A DNA stretch of 64,000 nt. Origin: Thelephora terrestris (lineage: Eukaryota > Basidiomycota > Agaricomycetes > Thelephorales > Thelephoraceae). The notes below the pieces were generated by a model. It was given only the letters and a program-made list of their open reading frames with translations, searched no databases and was not told the DNA's origin. The number at the start of each line of letters is the position of its first letter. Within the stretch, counting starts at the first letter, position 1. The stretch is from contig WIUZ02000023.1 of NCBI GenBank assembly GCA_015956445.1, forward strand, positions 372,001 through 436,000, given 5' to 3'. Of the stretch, positions 45,568-56,500 are shown piece after piece. Both the position numbers and the translations under genes were made by a program.

Positions 45568-46253
45568 ATGACCGCCAATTCCTCGTCGGTGAGTGAATAA
45601 AAGCAAATCAACAAGGGATGCTCTGCCAGCCACTCTTTCCTTTATCTCACCAACTCAACCGTCTGATCGCCTCTGCACTATGCGCCTACGACAGAAACCA
45701 AACGGACGTACGGTGCGTAGAAACTAGTCTCGTAGAAGATTGTTCTCTCCTGACGTGCGCTCACAGAAACGCGGAAGCATCAAGGGCTACCTCTTCACGC
45801 CGTTGCTTATCCGCAGAGCCTTGATTTCTTTTGAATCCATGGTTCCTCGTAACGAGGGTTACAAGAACCCTCAGTATTTGAAGATCGAGGCTGCTTTTGC
45901 GAAGACCGTGGAGCCTGAAGACGTCCACGACTGCATGGTGTCCGTTGGCAAGGACCGGTTCCTTGTCACTGCCTATTGGGCCGGAACAGAAGATCCGAAT
46001 CCCGCGGTCGAAATGGTGTGCGGCGGATTAGAGTGGCGTGGCGAAATTGCCGTCGTTCAAGTTGGTCGAGTTGTCACGTTCTACAAGCGGGTTCGCCGTA
46101 CCACCGCAGTCAAGAAAGTCGTTGCTAAGTAAGTCGTCCACTCCCTCTCGCTCACCGACCCCCTGCCCAACCCCGTCCTTTAGATTCGTCACAGAGTTCA
46201 TGAGATGCATGGTAGTTGGGGATCCGTTCCCCACCTCTCTCGTTGCGGGCTAG
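45568..46253 (+). CDS. Cargo gene H: four-exon orphan protein
   Basis: MTANSSS joins, across three introns with good GT-AG sites, PLFPLSHQLNRLIASALCAY then DRNQTD, KRGSIKGYLFTPLLIRRALI, FESMVPRNEGYKNPQYLKIE, AFAKTVEPEDVHDCMVSVGK, YWAGTEDPNPAVEMVCGGLE, WRGEIAVVQVGRVVTFYKRV, and a last exon FVTEFMRCMVVGDPFPTSLV. All joins are in frame, giving about 170 residues. I recognise no family. The regular alternation of short strands in the second half looks like a beta-rich fold. No paralogue in the element. After the stop a 21 bp unit with gttgcgggctagggccatgg is repeated twice. Confidence 0.55.
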
Positions 46254-47233
46254 GGCCATGGTGTTGCGGGCTAGGGCCATGGTATCGAACTCGAAACACC
46301 CATGCTCTTGCAATTCCCGTTGTCGTATTTACTCTGTTTTGCGATTACTATCTCTCTGTAATAACAACTTTGGTTGTGTCGAATGTACTATTGTGGAACT
46401 CGTTGTGCATGCGAACACCTTCTCGTTAACCCGACCTGCGAGGAAATAAGAAGTCGAGTTGCAAGACTAATTATCGATATCGATATCCTTCATGCTAAAT
46501 ACTTATCTCCGGTCCGATTGAGACATCTGACGTTACGTTCAACTAGAACCGACGGTCGTTCCCAGACGGTCACGCTCTCGGATCCGCCGTGTGAGCTTTG
46601 ACCGCCGTCCGTTGTGACGAAAATTCTTCGATGTGAAGGAGCATGTGACGAGATGCACCATGACCGGAATCGGAACCACCCAGATGTCTGGGTGGTCAAC
46701 AAAATTAACAGCGCCAGCGATTTCGGTGAACGAGTAGATCCAACTACAACTGGATTATTAGCACAACAAAAGCACAACTCTTCTCTCGTTCGAATTATCT
46801 GGTCGATGTCGATCATCGATCATCTTCTCTTGGCTTATGACCCCATCCCTGCTAGGCGTAACATCCCATAACCTAGATGCGGTGAACGGCCTCTGCGCTC
46901 GACGACGTTCAGCCGTGGTGAGTGTTTTAGGAGTGTGTTCTGGATATGTCGATTTTTTGCTCATCCTAGGTAGGTGATGGATCGGCGTTTCATCTTTTAC
47001 TCCGTTTCTTTCGGGATTCCAATTTTACAATCTGCTTGAGCCAGCCCTACTTTGTGCCGGTGCCATTGAAACGACGTGGCCCCCGATGTGGCCTCATCCA
47101 ACCCCTTATAATGGACTGGATTCTGTTCATGTTCACGTCAACACAGCTCGCGTCTCGAAACTCGCCTTCCTCTTATCCCCTCCCTACTCTTACCACACCT
47201 ACTCTTACCACACCTACTCTTACCACACCTCCT
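46254..47233. other. No recognised gene
   Basis: About 980 bp between gene H and the accessory gene, presumably including the promoter for the transposition genes. Short frames on both strands are unsupported. A small 14 bp tandem repeat (tcttaccacaccta) occurs at 47188-47230; an alternative accessory-gene start at 47111 would translate it as LTTPTLTTPTLTTP. Confidence 0.4.
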
Positions 47234-49298
47234 ATGTCCTTCAGCGCAATGAACTCAATGATTCCCGAGGGCTCAAATCAGGGATCTCGGTTCAACGTCT
47301 CTAATGTGAGCAGTCAGCTCTTACCTCTCGCTCGATTTTTTTTTCACTCCTTGTTTAGGTAAACGGTACGGATGACCCACAGAATGTAAGGCGCTCTTGT
47401 GCTGCCCCGTGACCGATTGATGCTCAGTCATCTTGCAGCGCTCTCATTGGATACCCCTTCATTCTGAGGACGGAGCTATCACCCTCTATCTCGATCAACA
47501 AACCCAGTGCATTTGGCGTTTAGATTCTGATGAAGAAATCGGAATCGAAGAGGACGCCGAAATAGCGGTGCAGGAAGATGCACCTCCACTGGAGGACCAC
47601 GTCATGGGCGACGGTGACAACTTATACGATGAAGATATCGAGATCGCGTCTCGCATCGCGAACGGGGTGAGTATTGACTAAAATTTCCGTTGTAGTCCTG
47701 CACCTAACCCGCACGACCCCACGCGCTCCTGCTCAGTGCAACACAACCAGCGCAAATGATAACAACGCACAAGCTTACGCCCCCGCCAACTCGCTCCGTG
47801 ATACTACGCGCCCCGACGGTCCAAGTCGAACACAGGGTCAGAATTCGACCCCGTCCCTGTCTCGTGGACCTTCAATTGAGCCTGACCCCAACCGGAGAGT
47901 CTCTCAATTCACCGCTGCTCAAAAGGGTAAAGGACACGTTGCCTTAGGTGTTAGTGACGAGGAGATGGACGACCTCGACGACGCGGGTGGCGTGGCTCCG
48001 ACGCCTCAAGTTGAAGTGAGTTTTGGTTGGTTGCCCTTGTTGAGGCGTCGCTCATGTATAACCTTGCACACTCAGGACCGTCCAGCAACAGTTAAGGATA
48101 TAATTCACCTTGGCGAAGTGATTCAACGCGGCCAGCAGCAGATGGCCCATTATATTGTCGAGGGGCTTCGTCCGAATCACACAAACACACGATCAAATGC
48201 CAATGCTGACCGCGATACCGGCGACGATGGAGATATTGAGGACGAGGGTGAATGGGACGGCGAGCGTACGGGAAGGGAACGACGTAGGAAGGCTCGCAAA
48301 CCTTGGGAAAATACTCTTTCGGTATGTTCCCATCTGCCTACTTCCACTTGCATCTTCCTACCAGTTGTTCAGGAGAGGATCCGGGACCATCTGAAGGATC
48401 TGACGAAAGGGCGCACTGCTACCGATGCAGATATAACGTACTTTGACCCCACCTTTGGACCGTGCTGCGACGTTGAGGACTTTCGGTTACACCTCGCAGG
48501 GACGCCTTGCAATCTCTGGAACAAATCAGCAACTGAGGTTTTCATGGAAAGTTTCCTCGAGAAGTATAAGCTTGATTACCCTCCAGAGTACGACGGGGTG
48601 GTCCGCATGGTCGGGTTCAAAGTCCATTCGACGATCGCCGCTCTCATCAAGAGGTATCGCAGTACAGGACCGGACGGGACCGTTGACCCAGAAACGAGGA
48701 AGCAGCAGAACCGTCAAGAGAGGAAGAGGAAGGTGCGTTCATATTCCCCAATATCTCGGCTCCGGGATCGTGGCTTATTCATGTTCTAGCTCTTCCATCG
48801 TCGCCACAACATGACTTGGTTCTACCCACTTCTTCAAAATCAGCGACCGTTACTGGAAGAGCTCGGTCCTGATGGCATGTCCAGTGACGAGGAAAGAACG
48901 GTAGGAGCGACCAGGGAGTACGACATATTTGTCCCCGCCTGGAGAGCCCCCGTCGTCACTGCATGGCTTCGTGTCTTTGATATCCTCTACGTGAGGGCAA
49001 GACGCGATGGAGTATTCAAAGACCACCGTGGCTCATATCCTCGCACTCGGGTGATCGAAGAAAACGCCCAGGTTTCGACTTCCATCAAGTTTGTCTCGGG
49101 GCTTCCGCTCAATGCCTATAACGAGGACTGGCTGCGCAGGCGAGTCAACGTCACTAATAGCGTTCGTCCCCGTCCCCCGGTGGAGTACTACCATGACCCT
49201 AGGGTTATTGAGTGAGTGAGACCCCCCAATTCAATCCGAGATACCCTCTAATATGTATGAACAGATTGGCACACCAGACTGCACGGCCATCCCATTAA
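47234..49298 (+). CDS. CACTA accessory protein (TnpA-like candidate)
   Basis: Likely start MSFSAMNSMIPEGSNQG at 47234. Exons read RSHWIPLHSEDGAITLYLDQ, DEDIEIASRIANG, a Thr/Pro-rich part, RRVSQFTAAQKGKGHVALGV, TVKDIIHLGEVIQRGQQQMA, ERIRDHLKDLTKGRTATDAD, FMESFLEKYKLDYPPEYDGV, WFYPLLQNQRPLLEELGPDG then MSSDEERT, AWRAPVVTAWLRVFDILYVR, and FVSGLPLNAYNEDWLRRRVN; the end is HDPRVIE plus LAHQTARPSH. The MSSDEE and SGLPxNAY blocks are characteristic of the protein encoded next to TNP2 transposases in basidiomycetes. By analogy with plant TnpA it may bind the subterminal motifs; this is inferred. All introns have GT-AG ends, so it looks intact. Confidence 0.72.
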
Positions 49299-49528
49299 CG
49301 AGAAGGGGCACTGTTTCGTCGAAATTAACTGCATCTGTGTTTCCCCTCCTTTTTTCTTTTTTTGTATTATGCTCTCTGAAGTTTATGAACCTCTGTAATT
49401 TCCTTTAACAAATTAATAAAAAACCGATCTCGTCGTCGAAAAAAAATAAAGGAACCCCCTTTTTTGTACCCTCATCGATCAAATCATCCATCGTCTCACT
49501 GTCGCCCAACGCTCACCCTCCCCCCGGT

Positions 49529-52500
49529 ATGAAAAAACTGGTGCGATGCGTTTGCAAATCGCACTGCCGTCCGTTCAATCCCGACACTCTCTCCTTCGAA
49601 GGCGACGGAGCTCTGGTTCACAAGTCCACCGCCTATAACCACCGGCTCGATGATCAGATGGCAGAAAGTCTGGATACCTTCGCTGGGAATGTCGCCGCTA
49701 GGGTCCTCGGACCCCCTCCCCCCATAGATTTGTCAGATCCCGAACTAGTGGAGGGTGTCTCGGATGAAGAAACTCTCCTCGAAATGGAGCTCGCGTACCG
49801 GTGCTCATGGACGCCAACTGAGCAAGCTCTCATTTTCGTTTCCACCCCTTCTCCCCATTGCAAGTACCAATTTCCTTCCATCAATGAGCTCCACCTTTGC
49901 AATCGTGGAACTTATGCCCTGAAACCCGGTCACCGTGCGAATGAAGTGTATCTGGAGAACGAAAGTAGGCTCTGCGAAATACTGATTCGTCTGCGGGAGC
50001 TTCCGTCCACGGGAACACGGGAGTTGGAACCCAAGGTTCAAGAGGGCTTGCTTCGGATGCGAAGACATAAGGAGGTCGAATGGAATAAACAACGAACATA
50101 TTCTATTGCCCGACAGAACGGCTATACGGTCGTTGATGCAAGTACGTCCTCCCCCATATCTTGCGCTGCTTCCCTGAGTGTTAACTATCACTTCACTAAG
50201 GTCCTTACTTCTGCGCGTCACTGCCTACCGATCCAATCCTTTCGGCTTCTTTGCTCACAATTCTCCTTCTCCACCTGTTTTTCCGAACATCAAGACGAGC
50301 AACTACAGTCATGATCGCTGGTATTCACTGCGTCTTGTTGGCCTCGCAAGTATCCAAACAAATACTCAACCAACTTCCCAAGGACCCCAGGACCATCGTG
50401 CACAAGTTGGACTTGGACCCCCGAACCACCTCCTATCTACAATGCCCCGCTTGCTACGCACTCTACTCGTATCCAGGAACGGGAAGTTTCATCCGCTCTG
50501 ATGATCAAATCCAGCATTGCACCCACCGCCCAACACCAGAAAGCAATCCCTGTGGCTCGCCCTTATGGAGGGAGCGTAGGATTGGCAACGAGACGGTGAA
50601 GACTCCCTGCCGGAAATACGTTCATCAAAGCTTAAAGGAATGGGTGGCTCGACTTCTTTCCAGACCCGGAGTTGAGGAGGTCCTTGACGCTGCTACCAAC
50701 TCTCCCACCTCGGATCAAATTTCAGACGTATGGGGCTCCCCTGTCTTCAGGGGGTTTCTTGACAAGGACAAGACCCGTTTCTTCGCAAAACACGGGAACG
50801 ATGCACGCTTTGCATTCAGTCTCGGTGCAGATAGCTTTCACCCTCTGGGATCTCTGGAGGCCAAACAGGTTCTGTCAGCGACAGCGATCTTCATGGTGCT
50901 TCTTAATTTCCCCAAGGACCAGCGGTTCAAGTATAAGAACATGTACCTCGTCGGCGTTATTCCTGGACCTGCAAAACCCTCCTTGGACCAGATCAACCAC
51001 GCTCTGGCACTATTGGTCAAGGAGCTTTTGGAATTTTGGGAAGGAATCTACTTCACGCGTACCGCTCGGTACCGCAACGGACGCTTCGCCAAAGGAGCGA
51101 TGATTCCGCTTGTATGTGACATGCTTGCGGCACGGCAGGTGGCAGGATTTGGGAGTGTCACTTCAATGTTCTTCTGCACGTTCTGCCTGTTAACAATCCA
51201 GGACATCGAAAATTTGCAGAAAGAAACGTGGCCGGAGCGGACGATTTATCACCACCTGGAGTGCGCTCGATCGTGGAAGCGATGTAGGAGCGAGCGGGAC
51301 CGTGAACGCCTCTTCCGATTGCACGGAATCCGTTGGTCAGCCTTATTGGACCTTCCGTACTGGAATCCGGTTTTATTCACCGTCCTCGACTCGATGCACG
51401 CCGCCTTTCTGGGACTCTTTCAAACTCATTGTCGCAAGGTCTGGGGAATTGATGTCTCGGTCGAAGGAGGCGACGGAACCTTGCTTCATCCGAAGAAAGT
51501 TGTCCCTCGTCCGTCCGATTCCACATTGAGGGACTGTCTCCTCCTGGTTCGCGCAAATCCTCCTTCCCTTCTAGAGCAACTCACAGCAGCAAATATGCCC
51601 AAGAACGTGCTCTGGCATGTTTGTGCTGACCATGGATTGCGTCACGCAGGAGCGAAGCGTGCACTCGCAAAGGGGATCGTGGAATGGGTGAGCCCGTCGT
51701 GACTGTTTCCCCACCCTCCAATTGATATGTTATCAGAGGTCTCGAATCCCCCCGGAGCAGGTCATCCTCCCTGACGAAGCCGAAGATATGGACGTAGACT
51801 CAGTCAACCCTCCAGGAGATGCCGCAGATTCTAACAATTTCCGCCAGAAGGTCCTCACTGCAGAAAAGACTTTCCTCGAATATGGCGATGGACAGTCTTT
51901 CCCTCGGCGATATAACAAGGAGGTTTTTCGAAAACTATGTGAAGATCGTGGGCTGGACGCTCAGGGACGAAAGAAGGAATTGTACGCGCGGCTTCTAGCT
52001 TGGGTGTGTCATTGCTCTCCTGTTTACTCGAGGAGTTGGCTTAATCACGACCAGCGCGATTCCTTCCATCCTCGTGAGCAAGTGGAACAACAAGCCCGAC
52101 CAATCGGACAATCCAGGGACGTCCTTGGGAAGGATGTCCTCCAGGAAGTCTGGGAAGACATGAAACATACCGAGCTGCCGTCATGGATGAGTCCCGCCCC
52201 ACCAAATTGGGGAACCGCCGCCCGTGGCAAACTTACTGCAGACCAGTGGATGGTTGTCTGCACGGTCCATCTACCTATCACGCTCATCAGGATTTGGGGG
52301 CATTTGGAAGACCGACGCTTCTCCCTCCTCTGCAACTTCATGGACCTCACTTCCTCTGTTCAACTTTCTGATCAACGTGTCATCAATGAGCACATCATCG
52401 CAGACTCCGAAGTATTGATGTCTCGGTATCTCAACACGATGAAGGTCTTGTTCAAAGATGCAAAGATTCAACCAATCCATCACGCCGCTCTTCATGCCGG

Positions 52501-53438
52501 CGACTTCCTTCGACTCTTTGGACCCAACCATTCTGTGCGGGCGTTTGGAGGGGAGAGATATCTTGAGGTCCTGGGGCTACAAAATGTAAACAACAAGTCA
52601 GGTTTGTCGTGTCCCCCACACGTTGCATCTCACAGAAGCTGAAGCTACTTCAGGGGAGTTAGAGACGACGTTCATGGTGTCTGTTTGCCGAAGCTCGAAC
52701 CTCCAGGCGTTGTTAGATCGTCAGGATCTACCCTCAGAAGTTCAGCCTTTGCGATCTGCTTACGAGGCGGTGGCGAATGAAGACCATAGGGGAACCCGAC
52801 TTGCGGATGAATCCCATCACCCACGGACACGTCCGCCATCATCACTGGTATTAAGGAACGAAGTGTATCAACTCCTGCTTTCTGCCCTTGATCGGAAGTT
52901 CAATACCACCGCGTATACCCGGAACTGGTCTCCTGTACCAAGAGAAGTGCAGGAGCTCTCTAAACTTTCCATTCGAGGCGTCGTTTTTGCTACCACCAAA
53001 TCATTTCCCCGAGACAGTAACGTTCTGTTCCTAAGCCAGGGTGGAAGTTCACGTCCGCGCGTTGGCAACATAGAATCTATCTTCCAGTTCAAGCTCCAGG
53101 ACCGAGAAAGCACGATGACTTATCTTCTTGTGCAGCAGCACTCACCACTGGCCAACGAAATCATGCAAAGAGTTTACACTCAGTTCGGGTTCGCTGGTGG
53201 CTTCCTGTGTCACATTGGCGAACCGATCGGATCTCATCTCATCGAGCCGGCCGATATTATCTGTCACTTCGCAAAGACCCCACTCCCGAATTGCGATGGG
53301 GTCATGCATGTCTTACCGCTGAACAAGGTGAGGGACATACCCATGCCGTAAGAACACAACTAAACCCACAACAAGATGATGGAATCTTACGAACTCCCCT
53401 CTGCAACGGCGCAGGATCGGGGAGGTGACATCAACTAG
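49529..53438 (+). CDS. TNP2-type CACTA transposase
   Basis: Start MKKLVRCVCKSHCRPFNPD at 49529. A zinc-ribbon-like region reads CPACYALY, CTHRPTPESNPCG. The DDE-type core (Transposase_21 family) shows FSLGADSFHPLG (Asp at 50830), NMYLVGVIPGPAKPSLDQIN, KGAMIPLVCDMLAARQVAGF (Asp at 51118), FCTFCLLTIQDIENL, LPYWNPVLFTVLDSMHAAFL (Asp at 51388). After an intron, VFRKLCEDRGLDAQGRKKEL resembles a SAP DNA-binding motif; then TADQWMVVCTVHLPITLIRI and KIQPIHHAALHAGDFLRLFG. A 34 bp intron-like gap (52601-52634) restores frame into EATSGELETTFMVSVCRSSN, and a last intron adds MMESYELPSATAQDRGGDIN. No internal stop was found once introns are removed, so it could be active. It moves the element by cut-and-paste, making 3 bp duplications. 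Confidence 0.9.
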
Positions 53439-53589
53439 TATTTTCTACTTGTGATTAGATGAGTAGATCGGTGTTCCTGCTATATCCTCGCACCCCTCGG
53501 TATTTATTTCTACTTGCTGACTCAATGCACACTTCCGACATTATTTTCGTGCTCCCTACACGAAGGACAGTGAACTCAGGCTGACATCC

Positions 53590-56500
53590 TTCAATTGGTA
53601 ATTTGGTACGCTTGGCTACGACTAGCGATGATTGATGATCAGCGGTCGAAGACTTACATTTCTGAATAAAAATTTCTTCACGAACGAGTTGTCGTGAGAA
53701 AATCGTGACCCGCATTGAAGTTGCGCTCGTACCCAACTTCCTCCCTCCCAACGCCTTTCTCTTTCCTCCACCATCGACGCCAGATTCCGCCACAAGACAT
53801 GGGCAGCAAACACATCCCGACGTGTTGCGTGCTTATCTAGCCCGCGATTTGGTCCATCCGCACTACCCGACTGACCTCACCTCGCGACGAGAACCGGATT
53901 CGTGGACACAAGTCGAGGTGCGTTCGCTCGTTGCATAGGCCGATTGACCCTACTCTGAACCATTCCTACGCCAGGAATCCATAGGAGACGGCTTATCGAT
54001 CCACACCTACCCGCGTTGCCCCTGACGCTCGAGGACGGGACTATCTCGAATATCTTTTAGGTCCGCCGTGATTCTCGTCCGCTCTTAGTTTACGGATCCC
54101 CTATCTTGCGCTGCTGCCAAATGTTCTGCATCGCCGCGCAACGATTCCAGGAGGTAGTCCAGCGGCCTCGACTCGCCCTTGGCGATTGGCCCCCGATTTC
54201 AAGCTGGTGAGCGATCCCGCTCGTTTGATTGAAACCTAAGGCTTCCGTCAGCAGTGACGCCGTTCGGTCCAACCTCCTGTGGCAAACCACCCTCCCACTG
54301 CGACTGGCGACCCATTCCTCCCCCTTCCGGGCCGAAGACGGTGCTGGCGCTCCTCCTGGACTCTGCAAAAGCTCAAGAACGCTTCCGCGCTAGCGTCGGT
54401 CCTGTCGGTACTCATCCCGGTATCGCACGGCCACTCGACAATCACCAACGCCGTCACCCTCTCGTCCGAGAGCGTCTGTTCGCACCGCTGGCGTCAACGT
54501 TACCCTCAATCGGGGGGTTATCGCGGGTCCATTGCGTGCCAATCCTTCCCTTCGTCGTGCTATCCTGGTGCATATCTGGCGTTTACTCTCGGCTTGTGCG
54601 AGCTCACGCAACCGCTGCGTAGCTCTGGCTTTGTCTGGTTTTCGGACATCGTTTTGCTTATCGTGGGGTAGCGTACGTCCATGCAATGCAACTGGTAGAG
54701 TCATCGCTATCGCTCCGTGTGTCGACACCTAGATCAGATGTTTCTTGTACTCCATGTCTATCCGTATAGGAGTTTGATCCATATTTGGATATCCGTTGCA
54801 CTCGAAAATTTTATTTATTGATGTTTCGGCGGAGTAAGCGTGGGAATAACGCAGGGACAAAACGCACAACCGAAACGCACAACAAACCTCTCCACTCTCC
54901 ACCATCGCTGCTGCGAACATCGTATACCTCGTCACCATCCGCACTCTCAACGTTGACGATCTGCTACGATAGGAAGTACGATGGGGAGTTCCATCTCGAA
55001 GTTTGTGGCTCCTGACTGGTGCGTATCTCTAACCACGCCTAGGTCTTTTGTCTGAACCGCGATAGTCAAGTACATCTTTTGACAAATCAAAGGTTCGTCC
55101 CCTCCTTCACGAACAAGTCGTCGTGAGAAAATCGTTACCCGCAAGTTGCGCTCGTACCCGACTCGCTCCCTCCCATCGCCTTTCTCTTTCCTCCACCATC
55201 GACGCCAGATTCCGCCACAAGACATGGACAGCAAACACATCCCGACGTGTTGCGTGCTTATCTAGCCCGCGATCTGGTCCATTCGCACTACCCGCTGCCC
55301 GACTAACCTTGCTTCGCGACGAGAATCGAGTTCGTGGACGTGTATCGACACAAGTCCAGGTGCGTTCGCTCGTTGCATGGCCGATTGATCCTACTCTGAA
55401 CCTTTCCTACGCCAGGAATCCATAGGAGATAGCTTATCAATCCACACCTACTCGCGTCGCCCCTGACGCTCGAGGACGGGACTATCTCGAACATTTTTTA
55501 GGTCCGCCGTCGTGATGCTCATCCACTCTTAGTTTACGGATTCCTTATCTTGCGCTGCTGCCAAATGTTCTGCATCGCCGCGCAACGATCTCAGGAGGTA
55601 GTCTAGTGGACGGGTCCTCGGCTCGCCGATATCAAGCTGGCGACTTGTCTGTGTTTCGTCGTGCTCCCTCTGTCTGAATCGGAGACACGTTACTGACGTC
55701 ACAACGCAGGTTCCCATCGTGTGCACCTTGTGTCCGCTTGGCGTGAATAGCGAGGCCCGGCTCTTGGTTTTGACGACTCCGGTTTGGCTGCCGTAGCCCA
55801 AACACCGGCGGCCAACTCCTCACGTCCGTTGCCGAGTTGCAGGGTGTCCGTCAGGAAGTCGACGACAATAGCCATGCCGGAAAATGTGTAGGCGTTCGCG
55901 CTGACCGAATCGCTTCCACTTTCAACTTGAAGGGTCCCTCACTTGCTCTCGACACCGGGTATGTGTCCGAGCTGCTTGTCTCTTTCGAACGTCCCTTACC
56001 CGTGATGCAGCACCTTCCCCATCTCCGCCCTTCGTTTCTATTTCTTTTCTCGATCTCGATCCCACTCACATGTAACTTGTTTAGTGGGCACTCCGCCAAC
56101 AATACTCGACGATGAATGAGGTCGACCAAAAGGAGGTCTGTCGTTTACTAGAGGTTAGGTCATCCATCGTTTTTGGCTGCACCACTCTGACAGTCGTTAT
56201 CCCCTTTGACACCTCAAACGCCGATGCCGTTGATTGCCAGTTCAAGCCCTTCATCATACAACCCTCTATTATCCTACACACTATCCTCCACACTATCCAC
56301 ACCATCTCACTCTGTGCCGTCGTCTTTCCCATCACCGTCCGATTTTGGGGCCGCACTCCTCCAAGATCGTTCCCTCCCCCCGCAAGGAAGCCAGACATGC
56401 TAGCATCCCCAAGATCCTCACGATTCCAACATCATATCCGGTAGTCTCCGATCTGACGAACGACGGCCTATGTTCGTTCCAGTCATCCACAGGCGCAGCT

